A DNA stretch of 23,920 nucleotides from CAZDAM01 sp964503595. Its GTDB lineage: Bacteria > Muiribacteriota > UBA6191. Numbering within the stretch: position 1 is the first letter of the stretch; every line of letters starts with the position of its first letter. The stretch lies in assembly GCA_964503595.1 (NCBI GenBank), contig CAZDAM010000053.1, positions 1-23,920 on the forward strand, given 5' to 3'. The notes under the pieces were generated by a model that worked only from the letters and a program-made list of their open reading frames with translations, was not told the origin of the DNA and made no database searches. Below are positions 1 through 6,673 of the stretch, in pieces. The position numbers were made by a program, and so were the translations under genes.

Positions 1-409
1 ATACTTCAATGATCATGCGAAGCAGAAGCTTGGTGAGTTTCATGGTGGCACTGTTCTGAAGGCGTCGAAAATCAAGGGTATTCACCCAAAGAAGCATGGA
101 TGGCTCTCCTGCAACCGCTGAATAAGGGCGAGCCACAGCATCCCCGAAGAGAGTGGCTTCCCCGATGACATCCCCTGCCTTCATCACTTCGATCAGGGTT
201 CCGGATCCCTCGGAGCCGTCTTCTGGAGGCTCTCTCAACTCAACTTCACCACTTAGAACCAGAAGTACCCCGGCCTGAACTCTTCCCTTTTCAAACACAG
301 ATTCATTGGCACGAAAACGCTTCAGTTCGGAAAACTGCAGAAGCTTTTTCAGCTCCAGCCGATCCAGATCGGTAAAGGTAGCAAACTTCTGCAAGTCCTC
401 AATCAGCAT
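1..409 (-). CDS. Cyclic nucleotide-binding (CNB) domain protein, partial (3' end outside window)
   Basis: The frame opens at ATG 409-407 and stays open to the left edge, giving 136 residues of an N-terminally complete protein. It begins MLIEDLQKFATF and carries a cupin-like CNB fold. The phosphate-binding cassette has G-E at residues 83-84 and Arg-94, the Glu/Arg spacing seen in CRP-type sites, so ligand binding is plausible. It is clearly paralogous to the gene just upstream (399-878): both begin MLIE, share the LDFRRLQ stretch, and end the domain in an L-L-R-M helix. The start overlaps the upstream stop by 11 bases, with AAGG about 7 bases before the ATG, so translational coupling is likely. 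No DNA-binding domain is visible in the part present. The domain call rests on sequence pattern; ligand and output are unknown. Confidence 0.85.
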   Translation of the reverse strand, partial: MLIEDLQKFATFTDLDRLELKKLLQFSELKRFRANESVFEKGRVQAGVLLVLSGEVELREPPEDGSEGSGTLIEVMKAGDVIGEATLFGDAVARPYSAVAGEPSMLLWVNTLDFRRLQNSATMKLTKLLLRMIIEV

Positions 410-878
410 GAGTACCTTTCAATTCCTCAATTTTTGACTGGGCCTGACGGATATCCTGCTTGATTTTACGATGACGCTGGGCAAGAGCAAGAACCATTCG
501 AAGCATGAGTTTGGAAAGAATCTTGGGTCCGGAAGTCTGCAAGCGACGAAAATCAAGGGCGCTGATCCAGACCGCAGTCACCCTTTCAAAAGCCAGGGCA
601 GAAGCGGTGCGTTTCTGGGCTTCTCCGAACAGTGACATCTCACCCATAAATTCTCCGGCCTTGAGTTTGGCCAAGGAAATTTTTTTGCCCCCCGGCTCGA
701 TGAAAATCTCGATCACGCCTTTGAGAATCAGAAAGAGGCCATTTCCCGGATCGCCCTGCATGAAGATGATTTCTTCCTGAGCAAACTGCTTGACCTGAGC
801 GAACTGGAGAAACTTCTTCACCTCAATTTCTTCCAGATCCTTGAAGATTTCAAAGTTTTTGATTTCTTCAATCAGCAT
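399..878 (-). CDS. Small stand-alone CNB domain protein
   Basis: This is a 159-residue protein made of one CNB domain (about residues 8-125) and a charged helical tail (about 128-155). The phosphate-binding cassette reads GEMSLFGEAQKRTASA at residues 79-94. It keeps the Glu (80) and Arg (90) that hold the cyclic phosphate in CRP/PKA-type domains, so a cyclic nucleotide ligand is plausible. No helix-turn-helix or catalytic domain follows, so it is not a CRP/FNR transcription factor; it may act by protein contact. The ATG lies 6 bases after the stop of the FecR-like gene, with GGTGA upstream. Its end overlaps the start of a paralogue by 11 bases, which points to a tandem duplication within the operon. 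Confidence 0.88.
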   Translation of the reverse strand: MLIEEIKNFEIFKDLEEIEVKKFLQFAQVKQFAQEEIIFMQGDPGNGLFLILKGVIEIFIEPGGKKISLAKLKAGEFMGEMSLFGEAQKRTASALAFERVTAVWISALDFRRLQTSGPKILSKLMLRMVLALAQRHRKIKQDIRQAQSKIEELKGTHAD

Positions 879-884
879 GGATTC

Positions 885-1625
885 TCACCACTTCTCGGCC
901 AGAGGATTGAATTCCTGTACATCGCCCACCTGGCCATCGATAAAGACCACAAACTGTCCCGAGCTCAGAACCGGTTTGACCCCGCCAGCCTCAAAACGGA
1001 CTCCACCACTGGAAACCATGACCTGAATCCGGCCATCACGGGAAATCACCTTGAAGAGAGATGGACGGGCATAAACCGTGGATTCACCAACCCCCAGTTC
1101 AATCAGGCCTTTTGTCCCTCTGGAATCAAAGATAACTTCTCCCGATTCCAGCATAAGATTGGACTTGCTGCCTTCATTATTGGCAAAAATCTCAAGACTC
1201 TGGACCATAAGCTCGGACTCGGCGGCCAACCTGATCCTGACTCCGTCAAAGGTAGTGAGACGAATTTCACTTTCAGCAGGAGTCCGGTAATTCCAGCCAT
1301 CAAAACGGCGGGTATTGGCCTGAACCGGCTTCCAGTCAACGGATACATCTGATCGGCCCTGGGCTTCACCAGTAAACTCGACAACCTCGATGTACATCTT
1401 GGACTGGGCATCCGAGGTTTTCGCTCTTTCCTGCAATAAAAACCAGAGAGCACCCATGGAGATGGAACCGCAGAAGAAAACCGCGATAAGAATGACACTC
1501 AGATTGGAGCGCAGAGAGGACTTGCGAACGATTTCTTCCTGCACCTGCTGCCTTTTTTTCATCCGGCGGCGGCGCTGGCGTTCCTTATAATCTACAAACT
1601 CAACATCCTGCCATTTTTTGGCCAT
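885..1625 (-). CDS. FecR-like domain, single-pass inner-membrane protein
   Basis: This 246-residue protein has a very basic cytoplasmic N-terminus (residues 1-41, rich in Arg/Lys), one membrane segment at about 42-64, and a periplasmic beta-rich region. From about 80 to 235 that region resembles FecR domains: an initial W-x-P-V stretch, then IRLTTFDGVRIRLAAESEL, a LESGEVIFD segment and a closing G-Q-F-V-V. In FecR proteins this domain senses or relays an outer-membrane signal to a sigma factor. No sigma factor or TonB receptor is visible here, so the role is probably structural or sensory for the neighbouring pilin-like genes. The ATG is supported by GAGG 7 bases upstream. It sits 123 bases after the PilW-like gene and 6 bases before the CNB gene. 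Confidence 0.75.
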   Translation of the reverse strand: MAKKWQDVEFVDYKERQRRRRMKKRQQVQEEIVRKSSLRSNLSVILIAVFFCGSISMGALWFLLQERAKTSDAQSKMYIEVVEFTGEAQGRSDVSVDWKPVQANTRRFDGWNYRTPAESEIRLTTFDGVRIRLAAESELMVQSLEIFANNEGSKSNLMLESGEVIFDSRGTKGLIELGVGESTVYARPSLFKVISRDGRIQVMVSSGGVRFEAGGVKPVLSSGQFVVFIDGQVGDVQEFNPLAEKW

Positions 1626-1748
1626 CTTCCTGCCTCATTCATGCATACGGGCTGGCCCGCGCTAATCACATCGGCCAGATGACGGGCAGTTACTTAGGCT
1701 GTAAGGGGGAATTTCGGGAGGACCAGCATTTCCTGCCCGGAACCACGC

Positions 1749-2648
1749 CTACAATTCAATCCGAACGCCCACATTTGCCTGCATCACTTTTCGGACCACG
1801 GCCTGACCATAAAATGGGGCCACGCAGACAATATCCAGCTCAATGGTTCTTGAGCGATCATTTTCCTTGGCATAGACCTTCAATGCAACCGTAGCAACAT
1901 TCGGAGCCAGAAGTTTTGTTCCAATCATACCACGATGTTCCGGTTTGAGGCCTCCACCCGCCGAATCTGAAAAAGTGGCGGAATAAAGCCCCTCTCCAGC
2001 CAGAACATTCGTCGGTGTCAGAGCTCCGGCCCAGGAGTACTCGGTCTGAAACATCAGATCAGAATAGAATTGATATGTGTCTTCATTGGCCTTGAGAACC
2101 CGAACCCTGCGTTTCAGAAAAAGTGTGTGCCTGGCACAGACAGGATTGGCCGGAGCCTCTTCAAAACCGGGAACATCCTGGTACCCCGGCTCACAGGACA
2201 CCCAGCGGGCAATTTCCCGCTTATAGGAATCGGAGGCACTCAGACCATCATCCGCACCGGAACCGAAAAAACGGATTTCTTCCGCCGCAGACTGATCGAC
2301 CTGGGGAGCTCCATCAGCCAGATTCTTGGTTGCTGCCGAGTAGGCTTTACCATCATCCAGATCTCCATCAGAAACCTGAAAGGCAAAATTGCTCTGCTTG
2401 TCCCGGGCTGTCCCGGAGAATGTATTCAGGGTAGGATAGGACGCCTCGGCCATGGTTTTACTCAAAAGAGTGGAAGTAAACTCAAGGCGTTCGGAAACAT
2501 GCTGTCTCCACACACCCGCATTGTACTGGTTGGTCCCACGAAGAAAGACCTCATAAATCAGAAGCATGAGAATGCTGAAAATGCTTAGTGTGATCAGAAT
2601 TTCCACCAGGGTGACTCCCTGTCGGCGATGAATCGGCATATCAGTCAT
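1749..2648 (-). CDS. Minor pseudopilin, PilW/GspJ-like
   Basis: The protein has 299 residues. Its N-terminus is a class III signal: a short basic leader ending RRQG, cleaved by prepilin peptidase before V-T-L-V-E, with the Glu at +5. A hydrophobic helix (about residues 12-34) follows and continues in the amphipathic N-terminal helix typical of pilins. The C-terminal domain has Cys-152 and Cys-171, which could form a disulfide. Size and the V-T-L-V-E type signature fit PilW/GspJ minor pilins, which help build the tip of a type IV pilus or type II secretion pseudopilus. The start at 2648 overlaps the previous gene by 8 bases. An ATG at 2639, two bases after that gene's stop and with GGGGA 8 bases upstream, is an equally good start. 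Confidence 0.82.
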   Translation of the reverse strand: MTDMPIHRRQGVTLVEILITLSIFSILMLLIYEVFLRGTNQYNAGVWRQHVSERLEFTSTLLSKTMAEASYPTLNTFSGTARDKQSNFAFQVSDGDLDDGKAYSAATKNLADGAPQVDQSAAEEIRFFGSGADDGLSASDSYKREIARWVSCEPGYQDVPGFEEAPANPVCARHTLFLKRRVRVLKANEDTYQFYSDLMFQTEYSWAGALTPTNVLAGEGLYSATFSDSAGGGLKPEHRGMIGTKLLAPNVATVALKVYAKENDRSRTIELDIVCVAPFYGQAVVRKVMQANVGVRIEL

Positions 2649-3528
2649 CCCCGCGAGTCACTTCATAAATACCAGTGACTTCTTCTCCCCGCTGTGCACT
2701 ATCCAGAGTGGCTTCAAATTCCTCGCCAAATTCAAACTTTTCCCTGTTGCTGACTTCCATATCCACCATTTTCTCGAACCCGCCACCAGCCTGAGTTTCT
2801 GCATAGCGAAGATAGACTCTGGTCAGATTCCGGCCAGCCTCAACCACCGAAACCATATCTGCCCGTTTGACATAGCCCCTCGTTGCAATCAGAACCGAGT
2901 CCGTGGTGAAACTCATGGCCCCCTGAGAGCCGAAAACGAAGATTTTCTCAACGATATAATCGCCGGTGAAAGGATCCTGCCAGGAAGGCCCCATTGCCAG
3001 ATCATTATGGACTGAAGAGTTGATTTCCACAGCCTTCTGAGTTGAATTTTTGGGATGGCTCGTCCGAATGTCCTTGATAAAGCGATTCAGGTGAGTCGCC
3101 ATAGGACCATCAAACTGTAAATCTCTTGGGGTGAGATTCCAGCTCCCGCTCCTGCTGACCACAGGAGGAGAGGGATTGGGTCCGGACTGAGGGCAACCCG
3201 TCACCGTAACAGTCCCCGTAAAAAACATCGGCCCCGGATTGGAATAGGGATCGATACAGCGGGTGAAGTCATAGTAAGGGTTTTTACCAATGGCATAGGC
3301 TACGGCATCATAGAACTGAGTCGGCAGGAGGCGGATCTTCAGAAGAGCGTGCTGCTGACCACCCACCGCTACAAATTTGGCCTGCAGCCTTTCCCTGTTT
3401 TCAAAGACCCGAAACTTGGAGTCCCCGCCACCCTTAAGAAAGATCACGGCAAAAGCCATTAAAGTCATGCCAAAAAGTACCACCACAATCATGATGGCCC
3501 CTTTTCTCTGATTCATCGTCCTTTTCAT
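2641..3528 (-). CDS. Minor pilin-like protein, PilX/GspK-like (lacks Glu at +5)
   Basis: This protein of about 295 residues has a short basic leader ending NQRKG, followed by a hydrophobic helix (AIMIVVVLFGMTLMAFAVIF). Mature position 5 is Val rather than the conserved Glu. That is the hallmark of GspK/PilX-type tip pseudopilins, which sit at the top of the fibre and need not neutralise the N-terminus of a preceding subunit. Position between a PilV/GspI-like and a PilW/GspJ-like gene fits the I-J-K tip complex, although the gene order differs from the gsp operon. ATG 3528-3526 shares one base with the upstream stop (TGATG); a GTG at 3531 would give a 4-base overlap. The family call rests on the N-terminus and context; the C-terminal domain was not recognised. 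Confidence 0.72.
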   Translation of the reverse strand: MKRTMNQRKGAIMIVVVLFGMTLMAFAVIFLKGGGDSKFRVFENRERLQAKFVAVGGQQHALLKIRLLPTQFYDAVAYAIGKNPYYDFTRCIDPYSNPGPMFFTGTVTVTGCPQSGPNPSPPVVSRSGSWNLTPRDLQFDGPMATHLNRFIKDIRTSHPKNSTQKAVEINSSVHNDLAMGPSWQDPFTGDYIVEKIFVFGSQGAMSFTTDSVLIATRGYVKRADMVSVVEAGRNLTRVYLRYAETQAGGGFEKMVDMEVSNREKFEFGEEFEATLDSAQRGEEVTGIYEVTRGDD

Positions 3529-4574
3529 CACTGCTTCGCCAGATTTGCCTTGAAAGACACAAGGTAGAATTCCTGATCCCGGCGTGCAGAACCGGCACCC
3601 CCCACACCACGGGGAGTCCAGCGCACACCTACCACAAGTTTCATGAAAGCCCCATCATCCTTTCCATCTCCATCCTCATCCGTAAAGTTATGGGTCGGCT
3701 TATCCTCATAGCGGGGATTGTACGGCCCGGGAAGCGGGGCCTCCTGAAAGATTTCATCCATGCCATTTTCCGTGGCCCGGTCATTGGCTCCGCTATGTCC
3801 AGAAGCAAAGGGTCCTGTCAGAGGGGCCGGAAATCCGGGGCGAAAATTAGGCAGCATCGGATCGGCTACATCATTGGTAAAATACTGTCCTGCCGTAAAA
3901 CCAGAAAGCTGTTTGTAGGGATTGATAGGCCGTCTTCCCGTTACGGCACAGCCGCTGGAGTCCGCCCCAAGACCGGAAAGGCCTGCGGATTCATTGCGGG
4001 AGCAGTCATTCTGGGCATCAAACCAGGGGTTGGGATAGAAGGAAAAGGTCAGCTCGCGATTGGCCAGGGCATTTTTCTTCAGCTTCACCGTCATATTGCT
4101 TCCGGAAGGACTGGAAGAACTGTGGGGGTCTCCTCCCAGAGCATTGGCCCCGTCCTCCTTGTAGATCCCGGCAAAAACGAGGATCTTATAATCAATCCCC
4201 TTGCGGGTGATGATGCGATCCCCATCCGAATCCGTTTTATAGCCCCCTCCATCGCCACCCAGAATAGCCTGAAGATTATAGCCTGAAAAATTCAGAGAGC
4301 CTCTGGAGTCCAGAAAATCGGCTTGAGCTCTCCCGTTCACCGCCGGAGTCCCTCCCCCGAAACCTTCTTCATCAATGGCTAAAAAAGGAACGTCTTCGGA
4401 GATCATGCGCTGCATGACGTTTTCGGCAATTTCAAGGCCCGTCTGCCAGCTTTCGGTATATTCATTGGAACGGTTTCCAAGCGACATCAGCCCGAAAACC
4501 GGCAGAAGAAATGTAACCAGTACGGTAGCACCGATCAACACTTCAATCAATGTCAGGCCCTTATTCCTTCGCAT
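3528..4574 (-). CDS. Minor pseudopilin, PilV/GspI-like, with calcium-loop-like motifs
   Basis: The protein has 348 residues. The leader MRRNKG is followed by the prepilin cleavage motif L-T-L-I-E, with Glu at +5, and a hydrophobic helix to about residue 31. This matches PilV/GspI-type minor pilins, though the C-terminal domain is much larger than the roughly 120-180 residues usual for them. Two Asp-rich stretches, TDSDGDR (114-120) and DEDGDGKDD (299-307), resemble calcium-binding loops; some pilins and pseudopilins bind calcium. Cys-191 and Cys-209 may pair. The ATG lies 7 bases after the PhoH2 stop, and GAGGA overlaps that stop codon, so the two genes are almost certainly cotranscribed and coupled. 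Confidence 0.82.
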   Translation of the reverse strand: MRRNKGLTLIEVLIGATVLVTFLLPVFGLMSLGNRSNEYTESWQTGLEIAENVMQRMISEDVPFLAIDEEGFGGGTPAVNGRAQADFLDSRGSLNFSGYNLQAILGGDGGGYKTDSDGDRIITRKGIDYKILVFAGIYKEDGANALGGDPHSSSSPSGSNMTVKLKKNALANRELTFSFYPNPWFDAQNDCSRNESAGLSGLGADSSGCAVTGRRPINPYKQLSGFTAGQYFTNDVADPMLPNFRPGFPAPLTGPFASGHSGANDRATENGMDEIFQEAPLPGPYNPRYEDKPTHNFTDEDGDGKDDGAFMKLVVGVRWTPRGVGGAGSARRDQEFYLVSFKANLAKQ

Positions 4575-4581
4575 ATCTTCC

Positions 4582-5892
4582 TCACAGAAGCTCTACGGCC
4601 AAAGCGGCCAGACGGCTTCTCTCCGATTTGACAAAATTGATGTGAGCGAAGAGATCCTGTCCCTTGAACCGCTCCACCAGAAATGTCAGGCCATTACTGG
4701 ACGGATCCAGATATGGATTGTCAATCTGGTAGGGATCCCCGGTAAGAATCACCTTTGTACCCTGCCCTGCCCTGGAAATGATGGTCTTGACTTCGTGGGG
4801 GGTCAGGTTCTGGGCTTCATCCACAATCAACCACTGATTTGCCAGAGAACGCCCCCGAATATAGGTGATGGCTTCCATGGAAATCTTATCGTGGTTTTGC
4901 AGGTACTCCATGTACTCCTGGGGAGGACTCTCCGTAATATAATTGTCCATGATAAAGGAGAGGTTGTCAAAAATCGGCTGCATCCAATGAGTCAGTTTCT
5001 CTTCCTTACTACCGGGCAGGTACCCGATGTCCCTTCCCAGGGGCATAATCGGGCGGGAAACCAGAAGCCTCTTGTGGCGTAAATCATCCACAACCTTCTG
5101 CAATCCAGCCGCCAGTGCCAGAAGGGTTTTTCCCGTCCCGGCCTTACCTACCAGGGTACAAAGCTGAATGGAATCATCCAGAAGACAGTCCAGAGCAAAC
5201 TCCTGCTGTTCATTCAGCGATGATATACCCCAGGGGCTGCTGTTCTGATTTTTGAGGCAGCGGATTCCCTGCTCGATGGCATCATAGCGCCCCAGAACCG
5301 TCTCATCTTCCCCTTCAGTCCTAAGAATCAGATATTCATTGTGCACCAGCACATCAGATTCAAATGCGACATCCTGCCCCTGAGCCATACCATTGAAGAT
5401 TTCAGAGGAAACCTCAAGCTCTTTCCAGCCGGCATAAAGCTCATCGAAATTGATTTTGTTGGTTTCAAAGTCCTGGGTGTGCAGATTCAGGGCATCGGCC
5501 TTGATCCTGGCATTCAGATCCTTGGAAACAAAGACAACCTGGGTCTTCTTGGAATGCTTAAGCTGCATCCATTTGGCAGCTGCCAGAATCTGGTTATCCG
5601 TAATCGCCTGGGACAGGTGTGCCGGAAGCTGGTTCTCAAACTCCACCAGCACCTGGATTTTGCCTCCACCTGGACCCTCGACCCCCTTCATCAGACTGCC
5701 CTGTTCTCTCAGCCTGTCCAGAAGTCGGGCCACTTCACGGGCATTGCGTCCCCGCTCATTGGTCTCCTTCTTGAAGCGATCCATCTCCTCGATGACCTGG
5801 ATGGGGATCACCACATCATTGTCCTCAAAGGAGAGCAGGCTTTCCGCGCTGTGGAGCAATACATTGGTGTCCAGAACAAAGATCTTCTTCAT
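4582..5892 (-). CDS. PhoH2 family protein: PIN domain plus PhoH ATPase
   Basis: The protein has 436 residues from ATG 5892, chosen because GAAGGGAG lies just upstream; an in-frame ATG at 5922 has no such site. The N-terminal PIN domain (about 1-150) starts FVLDTNVLLH and shows the acidic residues of PIN nucleases (Asp-8, Glu-35/36, Asp-99, Asp-125). The C-terminal PhoH domain (about 220-436) has Walker A GKAGTGKT (249-256) and Walker B LIVDEA (355-360), then the TGDPYQID segment. Proteins of this architecture are ATP-dependent RNA-unwinding and RNA-cutting enzymes; in mycobacteria PhoH2 is toxin-like. No antitoxin gene is visible upstream, where rnpB lies. It is the first gene of the pseudopilin operon. 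Confidence 0.93.
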   Translation of the reverse strand: MKKIFVLDTNVLLHSAESLLSFEDNDVVIPIQVIEEMDRFKKETNERGRNAREVARLLDRLREQGSLMKGVEGPGGGKIQVLVEFENQLPAHLSQAITDNQILAAAKWMQLKHSKKTQVVFVSKDLNARIKADALNLHTQDFETNKINFDELYAGWKELEVSSEIFNGMAQGQDVAFESDVLVHNEYLILRTEGEDETVLGRYDAIEQGIRCLKNQNSSPWGISSLNEQQEFALDCLLDDSIQLCTLVGKAGTGKTLLALAAGLQKVVDDLRHKRLLVSRPIMPLGRDIGYLPGSKEEKLTHWMQPIFDNLSFIMDNYITESPPQEYMEYLQNHDKISMEAITYIRGRSLANQWLIVDEAQNLTPHEVKTIISRAGQGTKVILTGDPYQIDNPYLDPSSNGLTFLVERFKGQDLFAHINFVKSERSRLAALAVELL

Positions 5893-5935
5893 CGCGGCTC
5901 CCTTCGTAGTGGATGGAAACATTCATCCCGTTCGA

Positions 5936-5944
5936 ATTATAGCA
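5936..5944 (-). promoter_or_regulatory. Extended -10 promoter of the phoH2-pseudopilin operon
   Basis: On the minus strand the sequence reads TGCTATAAT, a perfect extended -10 (TGn plus TATAAT). No -35 is recognisable at the usual distance, which is tolerated by extended -10 promoters. Transcription would start near 5929 and leave a leader of about 37 bases before the ATG at 5892. Confidence 0.55.
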
Positions 5945-5987
5945 CCGGAGAACCGATTGAGGGCTCGTCTGCTCGAGAAAAGTTGAA

Positions 5988-6358
5988 TTGCCAGATGCCC
6001 TGTAAGCCGGGTTCTGTCTGGCTTCCGAAAAAGCCGCGGCACCCATCTATCTGGGACGACTGTCACCAGTCGCCTCAAGCGGTCAACCCGATGATCAGCG
6101 AGCAGCCTCGACTCACCTGTTTGACCTTGCTCCGGGTGGGGTTTACCGCGCCCCCAGTTGCCTGGGTGGCGAGTGAGCTCTTACCTCACTGTTTCACCCT
6201 TACCTTTGATCCGAGGATTAAAGGCGGTTTGCTTTCTGTTGCACTTTCCGTCGGATTTCTCCGCCCTGACGTTATCAGGCACCCTGCTCTATGGAGCCCG
6301 GACTTTCCTCAAACCCGGTCTAAAACCGAATCCGCGAGTGCCCGGACATCTGGCTTCG
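5988..6358 (-). ncRNA. rnpB: RNase P RNA, class A
   Basis: This is the catalytic RNA of ribonuclease P, which trims the 5' leader of tRNA precursors. Read on the minus strand it carries GAGGAAAGTCCGGGCTC near the 5' end (complement of about 6294-6310). Next come the GGGTGCC and AGCAAACCGCC segments, GGTAAGGGTGAAA, then GTAAACCCCACCCGGAGCAA and AGAACCCGGCTTAC near the 3' end (complement of 6003-6016). The two ends pair as helix P1 (GCCAGATGTCC with GGGCATCTGGC), which fixes the limits to within a few bases. The length of about 370 nt is normal for class A. It lies between the CNB-aspartase gene and phoH2 on the same strand. I see no convincing terminator after it and no confident promoter before it. 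Confidence 0.96.
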
Positions 6359-6673
6359 CCATATTACACTATCTGTCTCTGTTTTAAGAACGATCTCGGC
6401 AAATAGGTGCTTTTTAGGCTTTTACTCTCAACGAAACAAAAGGTCTCTCAATTCATGCTTTGCTTTGAAACTGGTATTCCGCACATAGCGCTTAAAAAGC
6501 ATCGAATTTGGCACTTTTCTACTATATCAGGCGACACTGTCCGATAAAAATACGCAAAAATCACAAAAGTTCTTGCTTGTTTTCGTCTGTTTTTGTACCG
6601 GGATGCTATGTGCAGAAAGAGAGCTGGAAATCACGGATAAACCCTTGACCGATACCCTGGAAACGTTGCCTGA
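6359..6673. other. Gene-free region between the CNB-aspartase gene and rnpB
   Basis: About 315 bp, AT-richer than its surroundings, with no convincing reading frame and no tRNA. It holds a perfect 9-bp inverted repeat, GCACATAGC at 6481-6489 and GCTATGTGC at 6605-6613, separated by 115 bases. It should also contain the rnpB promoter, but I cannot pick one with confidence. No terminator with a U-run is evident after the aspartase stop. Confidence 0.5.

Noticed and set aside
1626..1748. 7-bp inverted repeat (CGGGCAG with CTGCCCG) in the gap before the FecR-like gene as a terminator
   Set aside because: The arms are about 45 bases apart and no U-run follows, so it is not a credible terminator.
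5341..6387. A 348-codon plus-strand frame
   Set aside because: It runs antisense across phoH2 and then through the whole of rnpB, whose RNA motifs are unmistakable on the other strand.
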